NCBI RefSeq assembly: GCF_902460415.1
Contig: NZ_CABPTY010000006.1
Coordinates: forward strand, 1 to 17,027
Reading direction: 5' to 3'
Length of the DNA: 17,027 nucleotides
From: Campylobacter_A concisus_Y
GTDB lineage: Bacteria > Campylobacterota > Campylobacteria > Campylobacterales > Campylobacteraceae
Part shown: positions 9,035-15,246 of the stretch, piece after piece
How positions within the stretch are numbered: position 1 is the first letter of the stretch
How the letters are laid out: each line of letters opens with the position of its first letter
Notes under the pieces: model-generated
Seen by the model: only the letters and a program-made list of their open reading frames with translations
The model's database searches: none
What the model was told of the DNA's origin: nothing
Program-made: the position numbers and the translations under genes

Positions 9035-9038
9035 ACAA

Positions 9039-9974
9039 CTAAATACCTTTTTTGCCTAGTATTATCTCAAATGTTTTAAATATAGTTTTTATCTCTAGCC
9101 AAAGCGACCAGTGTTTGATGTAGTAAAGATCATACATTAGTTTTTGTTTGGCGTCGTGTGTATTTGAGCCATAAGGGTAGTTCACCTGCGCCCAGCCAGT
9201 TATCCCTGGGCGAACGATGTGACGTTCATTGTAGTAAGGTATCTCTTTTTCAAAGAAATTTATCCAGTGTCTTCGCTCAGGCCTTGGTCCTATTAGATGC
9301 ATTTGCCCGCGAAGCACATTTATACACTGCGGTACCTCGTCTATACGAGTTTTTCGCATAAATTCGCCAAATTTAAATACTCTCTCGTCATTTTCGCTAG
9401 CAAATTTTGCCCCATCTTTCTCGGCATCTTCCATCATCGAGCGAAATTTTATGCACTCAAATTCTCTATTGTCCAGCCCAACTCTACTTTGTAAAAAGTA
9501 AAGGCTTCCAGGTGATTGCTCGTCTATCTTTCTCTTTACATAAAATTTTAGACCAAAAAGCAAGATAAAAAGCACCAAACAGCTAGCATAATCGATCATT
9601 CGCTTGAGTACATAGCTAAAAGCACAATAAGGCCTTATTTCATCTAAAAAATTAAGATTTTCGCCATTTTCTGGGATATAACATTTGTGCAGATAAATTT
9701 CTAAAAAATTCTCTACGTTTAGAAATTCTATCTTTTTATACTTCGTTTTAAACTGCAAAAGCGTGAAAAATCTCACCAGTTTGCCATCAACTGGCTTTGC
9801 GGTATTTAGCACGATTAGCCTTTGATCGCCTGATTTTATGAGATTTTCTAGTGCGCTTCGCAAGACTTTTGCGTCGCTATTTTCATGGGATAAAAAATTT
9901 ACTTGACCAAATTTCTTTCTAAGCTTTTCTAGTTCTAGGCTGGTAAAAGCATATTTTTCACCAAGGATGATCAT
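9039..9974 (-). CDS. Undecaprenyl-phosphate sugar phosphotransferase (phosphoglycosyl transferase)
   Basis: A 311-residue bacterial sugar transferase (PglC/WcaJ C-terminal family) that should transfer a sugar-1-phosphate from a UDP-sugar to undecaprenyl phosphate, starting a repeat unit at the inner membrane. Residues 1 to about 115 form a soluble N-terminal extension I do not recognise. Lys124-Arg125 precede one hydrophobic segment (about 127-146). RVGLDNREFECIKFRSM spans 164-180, the catalytic Asp-Glu pair is 212-213 (RIDEVPQ), GPRP is 229-232 and RPGITGWAQVN is 255-265. In PglC the membrane helix is kinked by Ser-Pro; aligned from the Lys-Arg, the equivalent here is Phe140-Gly141. Compared with WbaP/WcaJ proteins it has no four-helix N-terminal membrane domain. 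It is transcribed towards the glycosyltransferase operon, from its own promoter. Confidence 0.93.
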   Translation of the reverse strand: MIILGEKYAFTSLELEKLRKKFGQVNFLSHENSDAKVLRSALENLIKSGDQRLIVLNTAKPVDGKLVRFFTLLQFKTKYKKIEFLNVENFLEIYLHKCYIPENGENLNFLDEIRPYCAFSYVLKRMIDYASCLVLFILLFGLKFYVKRKIDEQSPGSLYFLQSRVGLDNREFECIKFRSMMEDAEKDGAKFASENDERVFKFGEFMRKTRIDEVPQCINVLRGQMHLIGPRPERRHWINFFEKEIPYYNERHIVRPGITGWAQVNYPYGSNTHDAKQKLMYDLYYIKHWSLWLEIKTIFKTFEIILGKKGI

Positions 9975-10007
9975 AGTCCTATCCCTTTATCTTTATTTTA
10001 AATTTGC

Positions 10008-10030
10008 ATTATAAAATTCGTCTAATTATA
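10008..10030 (-). promoter_or_regulatory. Probable promoter -10 elements of the phosphoglycosyl transferase gene
   Basis: Read on the - strand there are two perfect TATAAT hexamers, one at 10030-10025 (GGGTATAATTAG) and one at 10013-10008 (TTTTATAATGC). Either would give a short leader before the ATG at 9974, which has an AGGGA/AGGA ribosome-binding region. Campylobacter sigma-70 promoters usually lack a clear -35, so the hexamers are the main evidence. The 103-nt divergent gap must also hold any promoter for the YeiH-family gene, for which I see no convincing -10. Confidence 0.5.
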
Positions 10031-10077
10031 CCCAAACGTGCTAATTGCATTTTTAAAAAATAGATTAAGGTTAAAAT

Positions 10078-11061
10078 ATGTCTCATAAATTTCTTGCTGT
10101 GCTTGTTTTAGCGCTGATCTCTGCCATTTCTTTTGCGCTCTCAAACACGATTTTAGCTAAATTTCACACAAGCCCGCTCATTATCTCTATCATTTTAGGC
10201 GCCATTTTTGCAAATCTTTTTACAAAACAAACTCAAATTTTAAAAAGTAGTGGCGTCGTATCGATCGCTGGGAAGCAAATTTTAAGGCTAGGCATCATAC
10301 TTTTTGGCTTTAACATAAGCCTTAGCGAGATCGCAAGTGTCGGCACCATTGGCGTGATATATGCAGCTTTTATGGTATTTGCGACCTTTTGCTTTGCGCT
10401 TTTTACCGCTAAAGCTTTGGAGCTTAGCAAAGATAGCGCTGCGCTCATTGGCTCAGGAGCTAGTATATGCGGTGCAGCTGCTGTTATGGCTACTCAAAAT
10501 GAGATAAAAGCAGACGCAAACAAGCTTGCTATCGCTATTTGCACGGTGGTACTTTTTGGGACGATTGGTATGTTTATCTATCCATTTATCGCTAAATTTC
10601 TAGCTCTCACGCCGCACCAAACCGGTTTTTTTATCGGTGGCTCGCTTCACGAAGTAGCCCATGTAGTGGCAGCCTCAGCGGCATTTGATAGTACAGCAAA
10701 CAGCACCGCCGTCATCATAAAAATGCTTCGCGTCATCATGCTCGTGCCATTTTTGTTTTTGCTAAATTTCTTAAATTTAAGCCAAAATAGCGGTGACTCA
10801 AAGATAAAGAGCATACCATGGTTTGCGCTATTTTTCCTAGTGGCGATCTGCGTTAGGTCTTTGCCATTTTTCCCTGAAAATTTGGTGCAAATTTTAAAGC
10901 TAGCCTCTAGCATCTGCCTTTGTGTTGCTATGTGTGCTTTGGGGTTTGGGATAGATAGGAGTATATTTAAAGCGACTGGCAAAAAGCCATTTTTGTTAGC
11001 ATTTTTTATATTTTTATGGCTTATTTGCTCATCACTTGTATTTGTTAAGACTCTTTGCTAG
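10078..11061 (+). CDS. YeiH-family (UPF0324) putative sulfate exporter-like membrane protein
   Basis: A 327-residue hydrophobic protein with roughly ten predicted membrane segments. GSGASICGAAAV (125-136) and GGSLHEVAHVV (187-197) are the signature regions of the conserved YeiH/UPF0324 family; length is close to the usual 330-350. The family is often annotated as a putative sulfate exporter, but the transported solute is not established, so no substrate is asserted. The ATG at 10078 has AAGG at 10067-10070. It is divergent from the phosphoglycosyl transferase, and its 3' end overlaps the convergent nadD-rsfS ORF by 17 nt. No functional link with the neighbours is apparent. Confidence 0.88.
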   Translation: MSHKFLAVLVLALISAISFALSNTILAKFHTSPLIISIILGAIFANLFTKQTQILKSSGVVSIAGKQILRLGIILFGFNISLSEIASVGTIGVIYAAFMVFATFCFALFTAKALELSKDSAALIGSGASICGAAAVMATQNEIKADANKLAIAICTVVLFGTIGMFIYPFIAKFLALTPHQTGFFIGGSLHEVAHVVAASAAFDSTANSTAVIIKMLRVIMLVPFLFLLNFLNLSQNSGDSKIKSIPWFALFFLVAICVRSLPFFPENLVQILKLASSICLCVAMCALGFGIDRSIFKATGKKPFLLAFFIFLWLICSSLVFVKTLC

Positions 11062-11926
11062 TTTTTAGCTTTTGCAAAAACTCTTCGATGTTATATTTTG
11101 CTCGATAAGCTGGGCTTAAAAGATGTATCAAGATATCGCCAAGGTCCATCACGATCCAATCAGGCGAGCTCTCCATGCCTATAAATTTCTCCCCAAGAGG
11201 TTTAAGCTCCTCTTTTAGATCCTCGCTCAGCGAGTAAGCGTGCCTCTCGCCAAGCGTAGTGGCGATAACTACGGCTTTTACGAAATAATCATCTCCACTC
11301 ATATCAAACACTTGTATCTCTTCAGCCTTTTTTGCGTCTAAAACCTTAACTATACTTTCGGTGCGCTCTTGCATCGATCTCTCTTGCATTTTGTATCCTT
11401 GGTAAAAATTTATAATTTCATCTTTTATCTCGCTAGGCAGCTCATCAAGCCCTTTTTGATGCCTGATCTGCGACGAGCTAACATCCACGTGCACGTCCAT
11501 TTTTTGTAAATTTCGTGGAATTTCTATGTGATTGCGCTTAGCGATCACAAACTGCACTAAATTTTTTAGCTCCTCGTAGCCATGCCACTTATCAAGCGTG
11601 GCTAGGTGGTCCGCGCCTATTATGAGATAAAATTTCTCTATCTTGAATTTCTCATACAAATACTTAACTGTCTCTATGGTAGGCACAGGGCGAGCTAAAT
11701 TTATCTCATAGTCTGAGATCTCGACCTTTTCTAGGCCGCCCCAAATTTCTCTTATCCACTTTAGGCGAAGCTCTGGCGGAGCTGAAAATTCGCTCTTAAA
11801 AGGACTTATAAAAGTTGGCATGATGATGAGCTTGTCGATATCAAGGCCGCTTAGTGCCATTTTCACAATGCTATCATGCCCCAAGTGAACTGGGTCAAAG
11901 CTCCCGCCAAAAAGTGCTAACTTCAT
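11045..11926 (-). CDS. nadD: NadD-RsfS fusion: nicotinate-nucleotide adenylyltransferase joined to ribosome silencing factor
   Basis: One 293-codon frame containing two complete proteins. Residues 1 to about 178 are NadD, which makes nicotinate adenine dinucleotide from NaMN and ATP: GGSFDPVHLGH (7-17) is the nucleotidyltransferase signature and SSSQIR (150-155) the C-terminal phosphate-binding motif. Residues about 186-293 are RsfS/Iojap/YbeB, which binds ribosomal protein uL14 and blocks 50S-30S joining: hallmarks are WIVMDLGDILIHLL (257-270) and AYRAKYNIEEF. These genes are commonly adjacent but separate, as in C. jejuni to my knowledge. The junction reads GYKMQERSMQER, with two nearby ATG codons (residues 180, 185) and a ribosome-binding site before the first, so free RsfS may also be made. 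An alternative is a sequencing or recent mutation event that removed the nadD stop. Confidence 0.92.
   Translation of the reverse strand: MKLALFGGSFDPVHLGHDSIVKMALSGLDIDKLIIMPTFISPFKSEFSAPPELRLKWIREIWGGLEKVEISDYEINLARPVPTIETVKYLYEKFKIEKFYLIIGADHLATLDKWHGYEELKNLVQFVIAKRNHIEIPRNLQKMDVHVDVSSSQIRHQKGLDELPSEIKDEIINFYQGYKMQERSMQERTESIVKVLDAKKAEEIQVFDMSGDDYFVKAVVIATTLGERHAYSLSEDLKEELKPLGEKFIGMESSPDWIVMDLGDILIHLLSPAYRAKYNIEEFLQKLKTSKES
11387..11400 (-). promoter_or_regulatory. Internal ribosome-binding site and ATG at the NadD/RsfS junction
   Basis: On the - strand AAGGA (11400-11396) is followed after 6 nt by ATG (11389-11387), codon 180 of the fused frame; a second ATG lies 15 nt later (11374-11372). 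MQER follows the first ATG and recurs at the second. This has the form of a normal rsfS translation start kept inside the fusion, so two products are possible. No experiment supports use of the site. Confidence 0.55.
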
Positions 11927-11970
11927 CTATTAAAGTGCCTTGTTTATATTTGTTTTAAAATTCTTTTTTG

Positions 11971-11993
11971 TAGAATTAGGCGTAATTATATCA
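11971..11993. promoter_or_regulatory. Overlapping divergent promoters of gap (+) and nadD-rsfS (-)
   Basis: On the + strand TAGAAT (11971-11976, directly after TTTTTTG) is a good -10 for gap, placing the start near 11983. On the - strand TGATATAAT (11993-11985) is a perfect extended -10 for nadD-rsfS, with a start near 11978. Each -10 lies where the other promoter's polymerase would sit, so both could not be occupied at once. The - strand element also touches the gap ribosome-binding site (AAAAGGAG, 11993-12000). Start points are predictions. Confidence 0.45.
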
Positions 11994-12005
11994 AAAGGAG
12001 CTAAG

Positions 12006-13004
12006 ATGTCAGTTAAAGTAGCTATCAACGGTTTTGGACGTATCGGCAGGTGCGCTGCTCGTATTATTTTAGAGCGAGACGACGTTGAGCTTGTCGCTAT
12101 TAACGACACGGCGACGCGCGACATGACGCGCTATCTGCTCAAATACGACAGCGTACATGGCGAATTTAAGCAAGACGTTAAAGTGATAAGCGACGATTTT
12201 ATAGAAGTAAACGGCAAAAAGATAAGAGTTTTTTCAACAAGAGATCTAAACGAGCTTAGCTACGCTGACTACGGCGCAGACGTGGTTTTGGAGTGCACGG
12301 GCAAGTTTTTAACCACCGAAAAATGCGAACCGTATCTAGCTCGCGGCGTCAAAAAAGTCGTCATGAGCGCTCCGGCAAAAGACGACACGGCGACCTTTGT
12401 AGTCGGCGTAAACGACGATAAATACGCAGGCGAAGCGATCGTCTCAAACGCAAGCTGCACCACAAACGGACTAGCGCCCGTCGCAAAGGTGCTAAATGAT
12501 AAATTTGGCATCGTAAAAGGGCTCATGACTACGATCCACGCCTACACAAACGGCCAAAGCTTGGTTGACGTGAAGGCCAAAGACTTCCGCCGCTCACGTG
12601 CTGCAGCCCTAAATATCGGACCTACGACCACCGGAGCCGCAAAAGCGATCGCAAAAGTACTTCCTGAGCTAAACGGCAAGATGCACGGCCAAGCGGTCCG
12701 CGTACCTGTCGCTAACGTCTCTATGGTCGATTTAACGGCGATTTTAAAAAGACCGGCCAGCAAAGAGGAGATAAACGAGGCGTTTAGAGCGGCTGCTGAG
12801 TCGAATTTAAAGGGGATTTTGTTTGTCGATGACGATTATAGGGTTAGCAGCGACTTTTGCACGAGCGCATACAGCAGCATCGTAGCCAGCGACACGACGC
12901 AGGTCATCGCCGACGATATGGTAAAGGTCTTTGCATGGTACGACAACGAGTGGGGTTACTCGACAAGACTCGTCGATCTTGCTAAGATCGTGGCTACGAA
13001 GTAA
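12006..13004 (+). CDS. gap: Glyceraldehyde-3-phosphate dehydrogenase, type I
   Basis: A 332-residue GAPDH that interconverts glyceraldehyde 3-phosphate and 1,3-bisphosphoglycerate with NAD in the cytoplasm. INGFGRIGR (7-15) is the Rossmann loop, Asp34 favours NAD over NADP, SNASCTTN carries catalytic Cys151, His178 (TTIHAYTN) is the activating base, and the C-terminal WYDNEWGYSTR is intact. The reading frame is open further upstream to 11940, but ATG 12006 is chosen because AAAAGGAG (11993-12000) is 5 nt before it and the protein then matches family length. It heads a gap-pgk-tpiA operon, with pgk 16 nt downstream. G and C content rises clearly here (about 52% in one line counted) compared with the genes to the left. 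Confidence 0.98.
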   Translation: MSVKVAINGFGRIGRCAARIILERDDVELVAINDTATRDMTRYLLKYDSVHGEFKQDVKVISDDFIEVNGKKIRVFSTRDLNELSYADYGADVVLECTGKFLTTEKCEPYLARGVKKVVMSAPAKDDTATFVVGVNDDKYAGEAIVSNASCTTNGLAPVAKVLNDKFGIVKGLMTTIHAYTNGQSLVDVKAKDFRRSRAAALNIGPTTTGAAKAIAKVLPELNGKMHGQAVRVPVANVSMVDLTAILKRPASKEEINEAFRAAAESNLKGILFVDDDYRVSSDFCTSAYSSIVASDTTQVIADDMVKVFAWYDNEWGYSTRLVDLAKIVATK

Positions 13005-13020
13005 ATTTAAAGGGTGAAAA

Positions 13021-14220
13021 ATGAGTGAAATTTTATCGATCAACGATCTTGAGCTTAGCGGCGCGAAGGTATTTGTCAGGTGCGATTTTAACGTGCCTAT
13101 GGACGAGTTTTTAAACATCACCGACGACCGCCGTATCCGCTCGGCGATCCCAACTATCCGCTACTGCCTAGATAACGGTTGCAGCGTGGCTTTGGCTAGC
13201 CACCTCGGACGTCCCAAAAACGGCTTTGAGGAGAAATTTTCGCTACGAGGCGTGGCAAAGAGGCTTTCAAGGCTGCTTGATAGAGACGTGATATTTGCCG
13301 AGGACGTCGTTGGCGCGGATGCCAAGGCTAAAGTCGCCGCGCTAAAACCGGGCGAAATTTTGCTTCTTGAAAATTTGCGCTTTGAAAAAGGCGAAACCAA
13401 AAACGACGAGGCGCTAGCCGCCGAGCTCGCTAAATACGGCGAATTTTACATAAACGACGCGTTTGGCGTCTGCCACAGGGCGCACAGTTCGGTCGAGGCG
13501 ATCACTAAATTTTACGACGAGAAGCATAAAGCAGCGGGATTTTTGTTGCAAAAAGAGATAAATTTCGCCCAAAATCTCATTAAGCACCCTGCGCGTCCGT
13601 TCGTCGCGGTCGTGGGCGGCAGTAAGGTAAGCGGCAAGCTACAAGCCCTACACAACCTGCTTCCGCGCGTGGATAAGCTGATAATCGGCGGCGGCATGGC
13701 GTTCACGTTTTTAAAATCGCTCGGCGAAAATATCGGAAACTCGCTGCTCGAAGAAGATCTCATCGACGATGCGCGCGAAATTTTGCGCAAGGGCAGGGAG
13801 CTGGGTGTTAAAATTTACCTGCCGGTAGACGTCGTCGCGGCTCAGACCTTTTCGGCAGAAAGCGCCGTGAAGTTTGTCCCCGCACAAGAAATACCAAGCG
13901 GCTGGATGGGGCTAGATATCGGACCGGCGTCGATTAGGCTCTTTAAAGAGGTCATCGCCGACGCGCAAACCATCTGGTGGAACGGGCCGATGGGAGTTTT
14001 TGAGATGGATAAATTTAGCAAAGGCAGCATCAAAATGAGCCACGCTATCATCGACACTCACGCGACTACGGTCGTTGGCGGCGGCGATACGGCCGACGTG
14101 GTCGAGCGCGCAGGAGACGCTGATGAGATGACATTTATCTCAACTGGCGGAGGTGCGAGCTTGGAGCTAATAGAAGGCAAAGAGCTGCCTGGCATAAAGC
14201 CGCTTAGAAAAGAGGAGTAG
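13021..14220 (+). CDS. pgk: Phosphoglycerate kinase
   Basis: A 399-residue PGK of standard length that transfers phosphate between 1,3-bisphosphoglycerate and ADP. The N-terminal substrate domain shows RCDFNVP (20-26), SHLGRP (60-65) and NDAFGVCHRAHSS; the nucleotide domain shows GGSKVSGK (199-206), GGGMAFTF, WNGPMGVFE (320-328), GGGDT (353-357) and STGGGASLE (374-382). All hallmark residues are present. The ATG at 13021 has an AAAGGG ribosome-binding region and follows gap by 16 nt; tpiA starts 3 nt after the stop, so the three glycolytic/gluconeogenic genes are probably co-transcribed. Campylobacters typically use this segment for gluconeogenesis. Confidence 0.98.
   Translation: MSEILSINDLELSGAKVFVRCDFNVPMDEFLNITDDRRIRSAIPTIRYCLDNGCSVALASHLGRPKNGFEEKFSLRGVAKRLSRLLDRDVIFAEDVVGADAKAKVAALKPGEILLLENLRFEKGETKNDEALAAELAKYGEFYINDAFGVCHRAHSSVEAITKFYDEKHKAAGFLLQKEINFAQNLIKHPARPFVAVVGGSKVSGKLQALHNLLPRVDKLIIGGGMAFTFLKSLGENIGNSLLEEDLIDDAREILRKGRELGVKIYLPVDVVAAQTFSAESAVKFVPAQEIPSGWMGLDIGPASIRLFKEVIADAQTIWWNGPMGVFEMDKFSKGSIKMSHAIIDTHATTVVGGGDTADVVERAGDADEMTFISTGGGASLELIEGKELPGIKPLRKEE
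14212..14217 (+). promoter_or_regulatory. Ribosome-binding site for the TTG start of tpiA
   Basis: GAGGAG, the last codons of pgk, lies 6 nt before TTG at 14224. It decides the TTG start, since the translated protein then begins KFLANLKCN with the catalytic Asn and Lys at the expected positions and no ATG or GTG lies nearby in frame. Confidence 0.7.
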
Positions 14221-14223
14221 GTC

Positions 14224-14922
14224 TTGAAATTTCTAGCGAATTTAAAGTGCAACCACACAAGAGCAAGCTTTAGAGAGTACGCGAAAATTTTAGACGAAAA
14301 TTTAAGCGCAAACGACGACGTGACGGTATTTCCTCCGTTTAGCGCGCTTGATCTTGTGGCTCATAAATTTAAACTCGGCGCGCAAAATTTCTATCCGTGC
14401 GAAAGCGGCGCTCACACCGGCGAGATCGGCAAGGCGATGCTGGACGAGTTTGGCGTAAAAAGCGTGCTAATCGGACACTCCGAACGACGCGAGCTTGGCG
14501 AGAGCGAGGAGCTTTTGCGAGCTAAATTTGGCTTCGCCGTAAAGGCGGGCTGGCAGATCGTCTACTGCATCGGCGAAAATTTGAGCGTGAACGAAGCGGG
14601 GCGCACGAAGGAGTTTTTAGCGGAGCAGCTAAAAAATATCGACCTTGGCTACAAGCGGCTACTGATCGCCTACGAGCCAATTTGGGCGATAGGCACGGGC
14701 AAGAGCGCGAGCACGGAGCAGATCGAGAATGTTTTAAATTTCATCCGCGAGCAGACGAGCGCGCCGCTACTTTACGGCGGAAGCGTAAACGTCGCAAATA
14801 TCGGCAGGATAGCGGATATCGAGAACTGCGATGGGGTGCTAGTAGGTACGGCGAGCTGGGACGCGACGAAGTTTTTGGAGCTTATGCGCGTTGTCTCGCA
14901 TCGCTATACTTCGTTGTCTTAA
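14224..14922 (+). CDS. tpiA: Triose-phosphate isomerase (short campylobacterial type)
   Basis: A 232-residue TIM barrel, shorter than the roughly 250 of most bacteria but normal for Campylobacter and Helicobacter. Catalytic residues are present: Asn6 and Lys8 in ANLKCN (usually NWKMN), His85 in IGHSER, and Glu151 in YEPIWAIGTGKSA with the mobile loop; GGSV is the phosphate-binding loop. It interconverts dihydroxyacetone phosphate and glyceraldehyde 3-phosphate. Start is TTG with a strong ribosome-binding site. The barrel should end near ASWDATKFLELM; the last ten residues (VVSHRYTSLS) and the stop codon lie largely within an imperfect inverted repeat, suggesting that the original 3' end was replaced or extended. 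Confidence 0.96.
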   Translation: MKFLANLKCNHTRASFREYAKILDENLSANDDVTVFPPFSALDLVAHKFKLGAQNFYPCESGAHTGEIGKAMLDEFGVKSVLIGHSERRELGESEELLRAKFGFAVKAGWQIVYCIGENLSVNEAGRTKEFLAEQLKNIDLGYKRLLIAYEPIWAIGTGKSASTEQIENVLNFIREQTSAPLLYGGSVNVANIGRIADIENCDGVLVGTASWDATKFLELMRVVSHRYTSLS

Positions 14923-14994
14923 AATTTTGCTTGGTCATTACCTGCGTGGTGACTCCCATCGCAAAATTTTAAGTCGCCTAGTCTAGCTTCGCGA
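14898..14994. repeat. Imperfect long inverted repeat spanning the tpiA stop
   Basis: A perfect 13-nt core, CTTAAAATTTTGC (14918-14930) and its complement GCAAAATTTTAAG (14961-14973), is extended outward by partial matches: GCTATACT on the left against AGTCTAGC on the right, with one gap, to about 33 nt per arm. Inside the loop GTCA (14934-14937) pairs with TGAC (14950-14953). Part of the core is self-palindromic AAAATTTT, which inflates the match. It could be a transcript-end hairpin or a small mobile or repeated element; no T-run follows the right arm, which argues against an ordinary terminator. Confidence 0.55.
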
Positions 14995-15031
14995 TACTGC
15001 CGCTATCCAATTTGGTTTCAAATTTGGCGTT

Positions 15032-15053
15032 TTCGCGAGATTTCGCGAATTTT
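15032..15053 (+). terminator. Weak terminator-like hairpin after tpiA
   Basis: TTCGCG (15032-15037) pairs with CGCGAA (15044-15049) around a 6-nt loop, followed by TTTT then AATTTAT. The 6-bp GC-rich stem and T tract could end the gap-pgk-tpiA transcript. TCGCGA is self-palindromic and the stem is short, so this is tentative. Confidence 0.35.
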
Positions 15054-15119
15054 AATTTATAGAATTTTAAGTCAAATTGCGAAGGATTTTTCGCTTAGTT
15101 AAGGTAGGATTTAAAAAAT

Positions 15120-15188
15120 AAGCAGAGTAAGCATATAGTTTTTGAGTATTGCTTTTAAAATTTTAACGAAAGATAAATAACTCTGCTT
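15120..15188. repeat. Inverted repeat in the fabI leader region
   Basis: AAGCAGAGT (15120-15128) and ACTCTGCTT (15180-15188) are perfect 9-nt complements separated by 51 nt of AT-rich sequence, which itself holds AAGCA and TGCTT and TTAAAATTTTAA. It lies 59 nt before fabI and could form a structured leader or a divided protein-binding site. Function is unknown. Confidence 0.45.
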
Positions 15189-15246
15189 GTAGCTGTAAGC
15201 TTGTGAAGTAGAAAAAGTTAAGTAGCTTTAATAAAAAGGAGAACAA

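Larger units (their letters stand above)
14923..15246. other. Intergenic region tpiA-fabI, 324 nt, no gene seen
   Basis: No credible coding frame is visible; a + strand frame at 14682-14972 is a shadow of tpiA. The region holds the right arm of the tpiA inverted repeat, a small hairpin with T-rich trailer (15032-15053), a 9-nt inverted repeat (15120-15188) and the fabI ribosome-binding site AAAAAGGAG (15233-15241). I could not pick one convincing -10 for fabI from several AT-rich candidates. Confidence 0.6.

Noticed and set aside
11940..12005. Extended gap start at 11940
   Set aside because: The added residues are hydrophobic and AT-driven and fall over the promoter region; ATG 12006 has a strong ribosome-binding site and gives the normal GAPDH N-terminus.
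14682..14972. A 96-codon + strand frame overlapping tpiA
   Set aside because: It is rich in Arg and Gly from reading GC-rich tpiA codons out of frame and has no recognisable motif.
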